From Congregibacter brevis (GTDB lineage Bacteria; Pseudomonadota; Gammaproteobacteria; Pseudomonadales; Halieaceae): a DNA stretch of 64,000 bases. Positions 8,896-17,275 of the stretch are shown piece by piece. Each line of letters opens with the position of its first letter. Position 1 is the first letter of the stretch. The position numbers were made by a program, and so were the translations under genes. The stretch covers positions 62,001-126,000 of the forward strand of contig NZ_CP136865.1 in the NCBI RefSeq assembly GCF_045689245.1. Reading direction: 5' to 3'. Under the pieces are notes generated by a model. That model ran no database searches, was not told the DNA's origin, and saw nothing but the letters and a program-made list of their open reading frames with translations.

Positions 8896-9495
8896 CTAAG
8901 CAGACTTGCCTAAGGTATTCGCAATTTCTTTGATGGTCAGCCCCACCGCCTCCATCGCCATTCTATGCCATTGCGCATAGTCCAGAACCGGGCCTATGAC
9001 GTGGTGTCGAAGACTCACATAGCCATGAAGCACCGCCCAAACTCTTAATGCCGCGCGCTGCCGTGAAGCCTGAGTGGCATCTGCGGGTAACAGGCGTGAT
9101 ACTCCAGACACCAGAACATTGAACGCATTTTGCGAGGCCTCCAGCGCTTCGTCTGACGGCGCATAGCTGCTTCCGGTCTCACCGAAGATCAGTCGGTAGT
9201 GCCCCTCGTTGTGCTGCGCAAATTGTAGATACTTCTCACTGCCCGCAAGCACAGACTGCAAGGGATCATCGTGGTCATCCGCCGAAACCATAGCGTCCCG
9301 AACCCGCTCAAAGCCTTCCACATACAGCGCATCAAGCACGCCCTGCTTGCCTTGAAAGTGACTGTAAATAGCGATGGTGGATAGTCCAGCTTTAGTACTT
9401 ATGGCACGCACGCTGAGACCCTCAACACCTTTTTCTAAAAGGGTCTGCGAAGCCGCCACCAATATCCGCTCTTTATTACCTGCTACTTTTGCCAC
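8896..9495 (-). CDS. TetR family regulator of the oxidoreductase/DUF2855 pair
   Basis: A 199-residue TetR-family protein. Its helix-turn-helix is at about residues 25-55 (LSVRAISTKAGLSTIAIYSHFQGKQG), and the C-terminal domain (HNEGHYRLIFGE) resembles TetR C-terminal domains of the WHG type. It is divergent from the FAD oxidoreductase gene at 9626. Two ATAAC-N3-GTTAT palindromes lie in the spacer, one inside the predicted rightward promoter, so repression of that operon is likely. The effector is unknown. Confidence 0.9.
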   Translation of the reverse strand: MAKVAGNKERILVAASQTLLEKGVEGLSVRAISTKAGLSTIAIYSHFQGKQGVLDALYVEGFERVRDAMVSADDHDDPLQSVLAGSEKYLQFAQHNEGHYRLIFGETGSSYAPSDEALEASQNAFNVLVSGVSRLLPADATQASRQRAALRVWAVLHGYVSLRHHVIGPVLDYAQWHRMAMEAVGLTIKEIANTLGKSA

Positions 9496-9520
9496 TCATA
9501 GGCCCTGCAATAGAACACGC

Positions 9521-9549
9521 TTGACAGCATACCATAACACCGTTATCTT
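9521..9549 (+). promoter_or_regulatory. Rightward sigma70-type promoter of the oxidoreductase operon
   Basis: A perfect -35 TTGACA (9521-9526) and a TATCTT -10 (9544-9549) with a 17-base spacer, about 75 bases before the oxidoreductase start. The first palindrome (9534-9546) overlaps the spacer and -10. Confidence 0.65.
9534..9546. promoter_or_regulatory. Palindromic operator A
   Basis: ATAAC-ACC-GTTAT, a perfect 5-bp inverted repeat overlapping the -10 region of the rightward promoter. Probable site of the adjacent TetR protein. Confidence 0.75.
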
Positions 9550-9554
9550 TAATC

Positions 9555-9567
9555 ATAACAACGTTAT
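9555..9567. promoter_or_regulatory. Palindromic operator B
   Basis: ATAAC-AAC-GTTAT, the same arms as operator A, centred 21 bp (about two helical turns) further on. This places both sites on the same face of the DNA, near the expected transcription start. Confidence 0.75.
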
Positions 9568-9625
9568 ATTTCATGAATTTTAGTGCCTATCAGCGATAGC
9601 ACGTCACAACTGCAGGACATCCAAA

Positions 9626-11038
9626 ATGTCACAGAAAGTAATAGAAGCCGATTACCTAGTCATCGGATCCGGCGCCGTCGGAATGGCCTTCTCCGATATC
9701 CTCCTTACCGAATCAGACGCGACGATCGTCATCGTAGATCGCTACGCGAAACCAGGCGGACATTGGAACGCGGCCTATCCGTTCGTGCAGCTTCATCAAC
9801 CATCACAGTTCTATGGGGTCACCTCTCGGGAGCTCAGCCGCGGTCGCCTTGAACAAGGGGGATTGAACGACGGACTCAATGAGCTCGCTAGCGGCGCAGA
9901 AGTTAGCGCCTACTTTGACGATGTCATGCGGCACCAGTTTTTGCCTTCCGGTCGCGTACAGTATTTCCCCATGTGCGACTACACCGGTAATGGGCAGTTC
10001 GTATCTAAAGTTGGAGGCCAGGAATACCACGTTAACGTCAAAAAGAAGATCGTGGATGCAACCTTCCTAAAAACAAAAGTCCCGTCTACACACACGCCTA
10101 ATTTCTCGATAGACGAAGGGGTGCGCTTTATGCCGCTCAACGATCTTCCGAAAGTGACGGACCAGCCTGATCGTTACGTTGTAGTTGGCGGCGGAAAAAC
10201 GGGTATTGATGCCTGTCTGTGGCTACTTCAGATGGGCTGTGACCCCGATAAAATTCAGTGGATCCGTCCGCGCGACGCCTGGCTTCTTAACAGGCGCAAC
10301 ACCCAGCCAACCGATGAGTTTTTCTTCGATGTTTTCAACGCCCAAGCGGGCATGATGGAGTCGGCAGCAAATGCTGACTCTTTTGAAGATCTTTTCGATA
10401 AGCTGGAGAATTGTGGTTACTTCCTCCGCATTGACCCGAACCAGCGTCCGGAAATGTTTCACGGTGCCACAATCTCAGCGGCAGAGCTTGATGCCTTACG
10501 TACCATCAAGGACGTCGTGCGTCTTGGACGAATCACTCACTTGGGCCGTGACCAAATCGATTTCCAGAAAGGTTCTCTACCGGTTGCCGAAAACACGCTG
10601 TTTGTAGACTGCTCGGCGCGGCCCATCGATGATCTGCCTGATGACGTGCCCGTCTTTGCAGAGAATGTTATCACCCCGCAGATGGTGCGCTCTTACCAGC
10701 CAGTTTTCAGTGCAGCGCTGGCCGCACACGTCGAGCTGAACTATGAAGGAGACGACGAGAAAAACCGTCTCTGCGCAGTGGTACCTCCACCGGAGGCCGA
10801 TACAGACTTTGCACACTTTACGGCGATCGCCCTCACGAATCAGTACAACTGGTCTCAGGATTCCGACTTATCAAAGTGGATTTTGAAAAATCGACTTGAC
10901 GGATTTAGTCAAATGGCCAGAGGAGCCGACGGAAACGATGAGAAGATGGCGTTACTGAATCGCATGCGCAGCAACGGTGTTGCCGCGGTGATGAATCTGA
11001 TGAAGCTTGATCAAGAATACAAACAACAGGAGGCCTAA
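9626..11038 (+). CDS. FAD/NAD(P)-dependent oxidoreductase, monooxygenase-like
   Basis: A 470-residue flavoprotein with two dinucleotide-binding folds: GSGAVG at residues 14-19 for FAD and GGGKTG at 188-193, probably for NAD(P)H. The PGGHWNAAYPFVQLHQPSQFYG segment recalls flavin-containing monooxygenases, but I see no certain FMO fingerprint, so the reaction is unknown. It is first in an operon with the DUF2855 gene, which starts 5 bases after this stop. Expression is probably controlled by the divergent TetR through operators A and B. The pairing with an alcohol-dehydrogenase-shaped DUF2855 protein suggests a two-step oxidation of a hydrophobic compound (inference). Confidence 0.85.
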   Translation: MSQKVIEADYLVIGSGAVGMAFSDILLTESDATIVIVDRYAKPGGHWNAAYPFVQLHQPSQFYGVTSRELSRGRLEQGGLNDGLNELASGAEVSAYFDDVMRHQFLPSGRVQYFPMCDYTGNGQFVSKVGGQEYHVNVKKKIVDATFLKTKVPSTHTPNFSIDEGVRFMPLNDLPKVTDQPDRYVVVGGGKTGIDACLWLLQMGCDPDKIQWIRPRDAWLLNRRNTQPTDEFFFDVFNAQAGMMESAANADSFEDLFDKLENCGYFLRIDPNQRPEMFHGATISAAELDALRTIKDVVRLGRITHLGRDQIDFQKGSLPVAENTLFVDCSARPIDDLPDDVPVFAENVITPQMVRSYQPVFSAALAAHVELNYEGDDEKNRLCAVVPPPEADTDFAHFTAIALTNQYNWSQDSDLSKWILKNRLDGFSQMARGADGNDEKMALLNRMRSNGVAAVMNLMKLDQEYKQQEA

Positions 11039-11043
11039 GCGCC

Positions 11044-12111
11044 ATGCAAAGATTTGAAGTGAAGAGAAATGCATTTAGTGAATTCCGAGTCGCCAAAACC
11101 GACGACGCGGCGCTCAACGAAGGCGAAATTCGCGTCGCAGTGGATTTCTTTGCATTCACCGCCAACAACATGACCTATGCTGCGGCAGGCTACACGCTCG
11201 GCTATTGGCAGTTTTTCCCGGTCGCCGATGGCGAAGAATTCGGAGTCATCCCGGTTTGGGGCTTTGCAAACGTCGTGGAGTCACGATCCGACGCGGTAGC
11301 AGTGGGTGAGCGACTCTACGGGTACTTCCCCCCTGCCGACTCCTTAGTCATGCTGCCAGTGCGTGTGGATGACAAAAGTCTGTTTGATGGTGCAGAGCAT
11401 CGCCAATCGCTGCCCCCTCTCTACAATCGCTATCAGCGCGTACGCGCCGGTGGTCCCGTGCAAGCAGAACAGTTACAGGCCTTGTTAGGCCCTTTGTACA
11501 ACACCTCTTATTGTCTTTGGGACCAATTAAAGGAGAACAACTTTTACGGAGCGGAACAGGTAATACTAATCAGTGCGTCCAGCAAAACGAGTATCGGACT
11601 TGCCAAGGCGCTGTCGGACGATCCGAACGCCCCACCTGTTGTTGGATTGACCTCCTCCGGCAACGTCGACTTTGTCAACAAGCTGGGCTACTACGACGGC
11701 GCGATTGACTATAAAAACCTGAGCGATGTCTCTGCTACGCCTACAGTTATCGTGGACATGGCGGGGAATGCGGGCACGGCGCAGGCGCTCCGCGACCATT
11801 TGGGTGACAAGCTTGCGTACTTCATAAGCGTTGGCCTTACTCACTGGGATCAAGCCGACGCGCAATTCGACAGTCGCAGAGAACGTCACGAATGGTTCTT
11901 TGCACCAAGCTATATTCTCGATCGCAGTAAGGCTTTGGAGCCGGGCGAGTTCGCGAGAAATGCTCAGAATTTTGTTATGGGCGCTGCTGCTGCGGCAGGT
12001 GAGTGGTTAACCGTGCAGGAAGCGAGTGGTGTAGAAGCCTTCAGCGAACACTATCCCGACATTTGCGCTGGCGCCATGAATCCTGCCGAAGGACTAATCT
12101 GCAAACTGTAA
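11044..12111 (+). CDS. DUF2855 family protein
   Basis: A 355-residue member of DUF2855, recognised from VDFFAFTANNMTYAAAGYTLGYWQFFP, IPVWGFANVVESRSDAVAVGERLYGYFPP and LPPLYNRYQRV. The layout resembles medium-chain dehydrogenase/reductases without zinc ligands, with a nucleotide-binding-like middle region (VILISASSKTSIGLAKAL). No reaction is established for the family. It follows the FAD oxidoreductase closely (GGAGG ribosome site in AACAGGAGGCC), so the two are almost certainly co-transcribed and act in one pathway. Confidence 0.85.
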   Translation: MQRFEVKRNAFSEFRVAKTDDAALNEGEIRVAVDFFAFTANNMTYAAAGYTLGYWQFFPVADGEEFGVIPVWGFANVVESRSDAVAVGERLYGYFPPADSLVMLPVRVDDKSLFDGAEHRQSLPPLYNRYQRVRAGGPVQAEQLQALLGPLYNTSYCLWDQLKENNFYGAEQVILISASSKTSIGLAKALSDDPNAPPVVGLTSSGNVDFVNKLGYYDGAIDYKNLSDVSATPTVIVDMAGNAGTAQALRDHLGDKLAYFISVGLTHWDQADAQFDSRRERHEWFFAPSYILDRSKALEPGEFARNAQNFVMGAAAAAGEWLTVQEASGVEAFSEHYPDICAGAMNPAEGLICKL

Positions 12112-12160
12112 CATTGGCTTTATAAGCGGTGTATCGAGGCTGGTCTACGACTTACCGCGA

Positions 12161-12820
12161 CTACTTACGCACAACATCGTCAAACGCCTGCCGAAAGGCA
12201 GGTCGAGCCGCAAGCCTCGATGCGTAGTCTTTGAAAGTATCGTCCTGGCACATGCCGTAAGCACGCGCCCAGTTTACGTTGTGACCGATTACGATATCGG
12301 CCGCGCTGAACTGGTCGCCACAGATGTGCTCGAATGCTGACAAACGACTGAGCAGCTGTGGCTCTACCTCTGTCTTGATCTTCTCCATGGCCCGATCAAT
12401 AGTGCGTTGGTCAGAGTCAGACTCTGATAGCAGATCCCGGTGCATGCGAAGCTGCCACAGCATGGAGTCCATCCAATTCCCGCCCAGTTGCAGCATCTGC
12501 AGGTAGTCGGCCCGCTGGGGCGACAATCCAGAAGCGGGAGCTAGCTGTTTGTCGGGAAAAGCATCCGCAAGCCACTCCACCATCGCAGTGCTTTCCAGCA
12601 TGTTTTGCACGCTACCATCATCCCAGGTGATCTGTAGCACCGGCACCGCGTGGTTGGGATTCATCTCAAGAAAATCCGCGGCGTACTGTTCGCCCTCCAG
12701 GAGCTTCATAGTGGCCAATTCAAACTCATCGCCGTAAGTCTCCAACAAGGCCCAGCGGACACGGGCACTGCGGCTTCCGGGAAAATGAAAAAGCTTTAAA
12801 GCCTGAATTTTCATATACAA
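12161..12820 (-). CDS. Glutathione S-transferase family protein
   Basis: A 219-residue GST-fold protein. The thioredoxin-like N-terminus (LKLFHFPGSRSARVRWALLE) contains PGSRS, in the place where the catalytic Ser/Cys lies. The glutathione-binding NHAVPVLQ (cis-Pro) and ESTAMVEWLAD follow, then an all-helical C-terminal domain with the FSAADIVIGH N-capping motif. It probably conjugates glutathione to electrophiles or reduces them in the cytoplasm; the substrate is unknown. The internal ATG two codons later (MKIQALK) is an equally good start. It is tail-to-tail with the DUF2855 gene. Confidence 0.92.
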   Translation of the reverse strand: MYMKIQALKLFHFPGSRSARVRWALLETYGDEFELATMKLLEGEQYAADFLEMNPNHAVPVLQITWDDGSVQNMLESTAMVEWLADAFPDKQLAPASGLSPQRADYLQMLQLGGNWMDSMLWQLRMHRDLLSESDSDQRTIDRAMEKIKTEVEPQLLSRLSAFEHICGDQFSAADIVIGHNVNWARAYGMCQDDTFKDYASRLAARPAFRQAFDDVVRK

Positions 12821-12875
12821 GGACTCTCTTTATCGGTAAGAACAACGCTAACATACATCTCTGAATTCTAGCGAT

Positions 12876-13154
12876 GTGAGCAACATGGACGAAGCAACAG
12901 AAGCAGGTGGAATCGCCCAATCAAGCGGCGAAGCAGTGGGCGGATTTTTGTCTGGCATTCCCAGTACGCTGAGCGATTTTTTTGCAGGGATTGGCAAAGG
13001 CGCTGGTGTCAATGGCATGTTCGATTGGGCGGCGCTAGTTATTGGTATTGCACTACTGCTTGGGGCGGCGCGAGGGATAAGGCGCGGTCGCATTGTTGGG
13101 CCCATAGTGAGTGGATTCATTGCCGTGGCTATGATGGGATGGGCGGTATCCTAA
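12876..13154 (+). CDS. Small membrane protein, function unknown
   Basis: A 92-residue protein (GTG start; ATG at 12885 is an alternative). A small-residue-rich N-terminus is followed by two hydrophobic segments: ALVIGIALLLGAARGI, then after the basic RRGR loop IVGPIVSGFIAVAMMGWAV. No family recognised. The opposite-strand frame over the same bases has no membrane or domain logic, so this strand is preferred. Confidence 0.55.
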   Translation: MSNMDEATEAGGIAQSSGEAVGGFLSGIPSTLSDFFAGIGKGAGVNGMFDWAALVIGIALLLGAARGIRRGRIVGPIVSGFIAVAMMGWAVS

Positions 13155-13179
13155 GAGCACTCTACCTCCATCGCGGGCG

Positions 13180-13776
13180 CTAGCTAGTTTGAATGTGCGG
13201 CGAATCAGGACAGAGCAACGCCAGCATCGCTAACCAAAGCAACAAGATAGCTCCCACCGTTCGCTCGTAAGCGCCAAGCCAGCTTCCGTCGATGAATGGG
13301 ATCACGGGAATTAGGGCCAACCACAGCACAAACAAAAGGCCATTGATCCAAGCGCAGAGCGGTGCCCTACGGCCCAAGTCGCGCTGTAGCAACCCCATAA
13401 TCACGCCGACGCTACTGGCAAGCACTGCCAGTGGATCATTCGCATCTGCTCCAACAAGCTGCGCGTCAGATGCGTTCAGGAAATAGAACGCGATAAACAG
13501 TAAAGATGCTCCGTTAAACACCATTAACCATCCGGCCACTGTCCAGAATCCGGACCCGTTGTTGGATCGCGCCAGCACGACCGCCACTGCGATCTGCACC
13601 ACCGCAAGCACCAGCAGACCCGCCGTATGCACATCCGCACCCGCAGACCGGCTCAACTGACTAATGGGAGTGTCCATTGCGCCCTGCCCCGACATCGCCA
13701 GGGCTATCAAATGAGCGCAGAACATCAGCAGCACTCCGGCGACTACAAACCGGCGTAAGTTCGCCGTGCTTATCAT
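13180..13776 (-). CDS. DUF998-type membrane protein
   Basis: A 198-residue integral membrane protein with about six hydrophobic helices. The loop after the first helix reads MDTPISQLSRSAGADVHTAGL, the Ser-Gln-Leu feature typical of the DUF998 family. The family has no assigned role. Its ATG overlaps the stop of the upstream NTF2-like gene by 4 bases (ATGA), so the two are translationally coupled. Confidence 0.75.
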   Translation of the reverse strand: MISTANLRRFVVAGVLLMFCAHLIALAMSGQGAMDTPISQLSRSAGADVHTAGLLVLAVVQIAVAVVLARSNNGSGFWTVAGWLMVFNGASLLFIAFYFLNASDAQLVGADANDPLAVLASSVGVIMGLLQRDLGRRAPLCAWINGLLFVLWLALIPVIPFIDGSWLGAYERTVGAILLLWLAMLALLCPDSPHIQTS

Positions 13777-14234
13777 TTATTCGCTTCGCAGCAGGAGATA
13801 GGTGATCGAATATAGACCTTGTCGATGATCTTCCACTCACCTCTTAGCTTCGCAAGAGTTAGAAAATCTACGTAGGCACCATCAAAGTCAAAGACTACGC
13901 GCGCGATAGGATCACCGGAGAGGTCTACGGACAGAATCCTGCCTTCTCGCTCTTGAGGCTTGCCTTTCATCCAGCGATTTATTGCGGCCTCAATAGGCTC
14001 TGCAACGAGTTCGCCGGATTCGCTGACGCTCTTTAACTCCGCTGTTTCGCTAAAGGCGCGCTGCAGACGACTAAAACTGACTTCGTTAATCCCTTCAAAA
14101 TAGTCAAACACCGTCGATCGCACAGCGGACATGTCATCGGCTCGAACACTTTGACTAAGAATCAGCAAGACCGCGGATAGCACACAGAGCAATGCGGCTT
14201 GAGGATGCTGCATTTGTCTAAATCTTTTGTTCAT
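13773..14234 (-). CDS. Exported NTF2/SnoaL-like protein
   Basis: About 153 residues from the ATG at 14234, chosen because it opens a signal peptide (CVLSAVLLILSQSVRADD); the longer frame to 14339 adds an unlikely leader. The mature part has the alpha+beta layout of a nuclear-transport-factor-2/lumazine-binding-like fold (VFDYFEGINEVSFSRLQRAFSETAELKSV, ending LAKLRGEWKIIDKVYI). It is probably periplasmic. No active-site assignment is possible. It is followed by the coupled DUF998 gene. Confidence 0.75.
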   Translation of the reverse strand: MNKRFRQMQHPQAALLCVLSAVLLILSQSVRADDMSAVRSTVFDYFEGINEVSFSRLQRAFSETAELKSVSESGELVAEPIEAAINRWMKGKPQEREGRILSVDLSGDPIARVVFDFDGAYVDFLTLAKLRGEWKIIDKVYIRSPISCCEANK

Positions 14235-14461
14235 GGCACGACTCCAAGCCTGATAGTGGTTGACGGGGGCGCAGCTGACTAAAACTCGACTTTCTGCAGT
14301 CTGGCCACCGTAGCAAAAGCCATGAATGCCCACCAGCAAGCCTGGTGGCGTACCTTCGTGTTTGGCATGAGCGCAGATTTGGTGTGATTAAATCAAAGAA
14401 GATTTACCTGCTGATTTTTGCTAAAACTCATCCGGTCTAAGCTGATATTGCGATCTGCCCA

Positions 14462-15496
14462 ATGAGTAAAGTCACGTCATTACAACTGATGGCCTACGCG
14501 GCAGCAGCGCTGCTGCTTTCCGCATGCACCGCAACTTTGGATGATCCCTCACCGATGTTCGATCATGGGGTGGCAAGTAGCCCAAAGCCGTGGACTCAGG
14601 CTACCCCCAACTATGACAGTGATACCGTTCGCTTTGCGGTGTTCTCGGATCTTACCGGCGGAGAACGCGAGGGTGTTTTCGAAGTAGCGGTTGAGCAAAT
14701 GAACTTGCTCCGCCCCGAACTCATCGTGAACGTAGGTGACTTGATCGAAGGCAGTTCAGACAGATCTGAAATAGATGCGCAGTGGCAATCCTTCGATGAT
14801 CGTGCCAACAAGGCGATAGCGCCCGTGCTATACACCGGTGGTAACCACGATCTTTTGGACGGTGTCCTGCGCAAGGCGTGGGAGGAGCGCAATGGACCGC
14901 GCTACTACCACGTGCGCTACCGCGACGTCCTGTTTCTGATACTCGATACTGAAGACCACTCTGAGAAACGACTCAATGAAATCGCGCAGCTCCGGCTCGA
15001 TGCTATTGAGGTCGCCAAGACCTCAGGCTGGGATGCGTTTGCCGAGACCGAATATGCAAATCTTCCTGAGGACGAAACAGGAATGATATCGGCGGCGCAG
15101 GCCGAGTACATGCGTGATGCGATCGCCAAGAACAAGGACGTACGCTGGACCTTTCTTCTCGTTCATAAAGCGCCATGGGCGAACGATGACATGGCTAGCT
15201 GGCAGTCTATCGAAGAGGCCCTGGGGGAACAGGAATACACGGTTTTTCATGGCCACCGGCATAGCTATCAACACAAAACTCGCAAGGGCAGAGACTATAT
15301 TCGGCTGGCTACCACGGGAGGCGTCTTTCTCCCAGACGCCGGTCTATCGATGGACCAGATCGTTTGGGTGACCGTAGACGCCGACGGCGCTCATATTGCC
15401 AATCTGAAAATGTCGGGAATTTTGGATAAAACTGGCAAGCGCCCCCTCAACGGAGATGCGCTTTGCCTGGACTCGAAGGATTGTCCTGAGGATTGA
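14462..15496 (+). CDS. Metallophosphoesterase lipoprotein
   Basis: A 344-residue calcineurin-like phosphoesterase anchored as a lipoprotein (lipobox LLSAC, Cys22). Metal-site motifs are D63 (FSDLTGG), D93 (VGDLIEG), GNHD at 127-130, H235 (LLVHKAPW) and HGHRH at 263-267. The first motif is Asp-x-Thr where classical members have Asp-x-His, so the first metal site may be altered. It would act in the periplasm or at the outer membrane on a phospho-ester that cannot be named. Its TGA and the convergent rhodanese TGA meet in the palindrome TGATCA with no bases between the genes. Confidence 0.88.
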   Translation: MSKVTSLQLMAYAAAALLLSACTATLDDPSPMFDHGVASSPKPWTQATPNYDSDTVRFAVFSDLTGGEREGVFEVAVEQMNLLRPELIVNVGDLIEGSSDRSEIDAQWQSFDDRANKAIAPVLYTGGNHDLLDGVLRKAWEERNGPRYYHVRYRDVLFLILDTEDHSEKRLNEIAQLRLDAIEVAKTSGWDAFAETEYANLPEDETGMISAAQAEYMRDAIAKNKDVRWTFLLVHKAPWANDDMASWQSIEEALGEQEYTVFHGHRHSYQHKTRKGRDYIRLATTGGVFLPDAGLSMDQIVWVTVDADGAHIANLKMSGILDKTGKRPLNGDALCLDSKDCPED

Positions 15497-15868
15497 TCAG
15501 GATCCAGCTGCATCCCAAAGGGGTTTGAGCGCCGTGTAAGCACCGGCGTTCATGGCATTGCTGAAGCCGGCCTCCACAAGGCTACTCGTGGCCATACCGG
15601 ATCGATTCCCACTGCGGCAATACAGCACAACTTCCGTTGATTTAGCTGTGTTGAGTGCCGCGAGGCCCGCAACGATCTCACCATGAGGAATGTTGATCGC
15701 ACCAGGTAAATGCCCCGACGCAAACTCCTCAGCGGTCCGCACATCGACCAATAGCGCTCCGCCCTGTACAGCTGTTAAGGCCGCCTGCCCCGTATCTCCA
15801 GCGTTTCCGCAAGCCGCCAACACAAGACCCAACACCACCACTGCCATTGCCTTAAACACTTTCTTCAC
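15497..15868 (-). CDS. Rhodanese-domain lipoprotein
   Basis: A 123-residue single-domain rhodanese exported as a lipoprotein (lipobox LAAC, Cys20). The domain runs from LLVDVRTAEEFASGHLPGAINIPHGEI to the active loop C84-R-S-G-N-R-S-G, which would carry a persulfide on Cys84. It may act in periplasmic sulfur transfer or thiol repair. It starts with ATG at 15868, preceded by a GAGGTG-like ribosome site. Converges with the metallophosphoesterase gene. Confidence 0.92.
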   Translation of the reverse strand: MKKVFKAMAVVVLGLVLAACGNAGDTGQAALTAVQGGALLVDVRTAEEFASGHLPGAINIPHGEIVAGLAALNTAKSTEVVLYCRSGNRSGMATSSLVEAGFSNAMNAGAYTALKPLWDAAGS

Positions 15869-16075
15869 CTCGTCTTAGAAAGATGCTGATTATGCCCTGT
15901 TCAATAGGCTTTCTGAACATGGTGATAATGTCTGCTCTCCAAAAATTATGCCCGCTGCACGGTTTTCGTTTGCACAACCAACACGTATTATCAAGATCGG
16001 TTACGGCGCGTTACGGGTACTCCCAGACTCGTCCCTAAAAAAACATATACAGCGGTATTCACTACAGAGGTTCTT

Positions 16076-16984
16076 ATGCATCCCAACAAACTATGTGTCT
16101 CTCTTATTCTGAGTATCGCTCCTTTGCTGGCCTTTGATGCTACGGCAGGCTCCGCAACCGTTGCATCTAAAGACGGTCAATCTTCGACCTTTGAGTACAG
16201 CGACAAGTATTTGCGCATCAGCATCCCCGGGCAGGACGGCTATGCTCTGGTCCGAGATGGATCGATTTACACCGTGATGCAACAAGACGGTCGCACCCTG
16301 GTTATTGATGCAGGATCTGCTATGAAAGGTATGGGAGCCGGGGTGCCAACCGCTGTACCCGCTCAGTTCAACTCCGAGATCGGTTCTCTCGATAAGACCG
16401 GCCGCAGCGAAACGGTCGCGGGCATCAAGGGAGAGGTTTACCAGCTCAACTATGTTGATGAAAACGGCAACGAGCAAAGCGAAGAGATGGTGCTCTCTGA
16501 TGACCCCCGGGCGCTGGAATTTCGCGATGGGCTGTTTCTCATGATCGGTGTTGCATCACAGTTAACTTCCGAGGGAACCGAAGACAGCACGGCCTCTATC
16601 CAGAAGGCGTTGAGCGACATCGACTCGGGTATTTTGCGCTACGGTCAGGATATGACCGTCACTGAAATTGATAGCGATAGCGTGGATCCCTCCCGTTTTG
16701 AGTTACCCGCAGAGCCTCTCAATCTGCAGGGAATCGGCGCGATGCTGGGCAGTATGTCGCAGCAGGCGGGTGCAGAAGATAGCGCCGGTGACGATCTTGG
16801 CGACGGCGAGGCTGAGCAGAAAAAGAAGGGTCTGTTTGGCAGTGTCATGGGCGCTATCGGTGAAAAGGTGAACCGTCAAAGCGATCGCCTTGGTGACAGC
16901 GCCGAACAAGAGATCGACGCCGAAACCGATGAGAAGGTTGACGGCGCCCTGGACAAGGCCTTTGGCAAGCTGTTCGGGCGCTAG
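16076..16984 (+). CDS. Exported protein of unknown function
   Basis: A 302-residue protein with a signal peptide ending near AFDATA|GSA. The next 150 residues are beta-rich, with FEYSDKYLRISIPGQDGYALVRDGSIYTVMQQDGRTLVIDAG, then IKGEVYQLNYVDENG; this resembles proteins that read out a bound small molecule or metal, but no family is certain. The C-terminus is acidic and low-complexity, followed by KKKGLFGSVMGAIGEKV and a charged amphipathic tail. An AGAGG site precedes the ATG. It stands alone. Confidence 0.75.
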   Translation: MHPNKLCVSLILSIAPLLAFDATAGSATVASKDGQSSTFEYSDKYLRISIPGQDGYALVRDGSIYTVMQQDGRTLVIDAGSAMKGMGAGVPTAVPAQFNSEIGSLDKTGRSETVAGIKGEVYQLNYVDENGNEQSEEMVLSDDPRALEFRDGLFLMIGVASQLTSEGTEDSTASIQKALSDIDSGILRYGQDMTVTEIDSDSVDPSRFELPAEPLNLQGIGAMLGSMSQQAGAEDSAGDDLGDGEAEQKKKGLFGSVMGAIGEKVNRQSDRLGDSAEQEIDAETDEKVDGALDKAFGKLFGR

Positions 16985-16989
16985 TCGCC

Positions 16990-17118
16990 CTAAACAGCCG
17001 ACGGCATAGCCGAGCAGTCAATCCACTCCGGGTCTTCTAAATCGGCTAGATTGGCCTTGGCGGCATCCTGCAAAGCTTGAAAACCTGCTGCTGACATAAT
17101 CATGGCCTTGCCAGCCAT
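16990..17118 (-). pseudogene. Possible small gene or gene remnant
   Basis: On the minus strand an open frame encodes SLDEIAAMAGKAMIMSAAGF and then QALQDAAKANLADLEDPEW and IDCSAMPSAV before a TAG at 16990. The frame stays open upstream to a stop near 17185. The amino-acid use looks protein-like, but the ATG at 17118 gives only 42 residues and has no convincing ribosome site. It may be the 3' end of a decayed gene or a real short peptide. Confidence 0.25.
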
Positions 17119-17275
17119 TGCTGCAATTTCATCGAGAGATAGAGCGGCAGCATCACTGCAATCTGAAAATGATCGTAGATAGATCTTTCAACTACTACGA
17201 TTCCCCGTTTTAACTCCACGGTTCCTGCACATTTCCCCTGCCTAATGCCCCAGCAAAGGGTATGGGAGAAAAGCT

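Noticed and set aside
12848..13120. Minus-strand frame of 90 codons opposite the small membrane protein
   Set aside because: Pro/Ser/Ala-rich shadow with no membrane pattern; the plus strand has a coherent two-helix protein.
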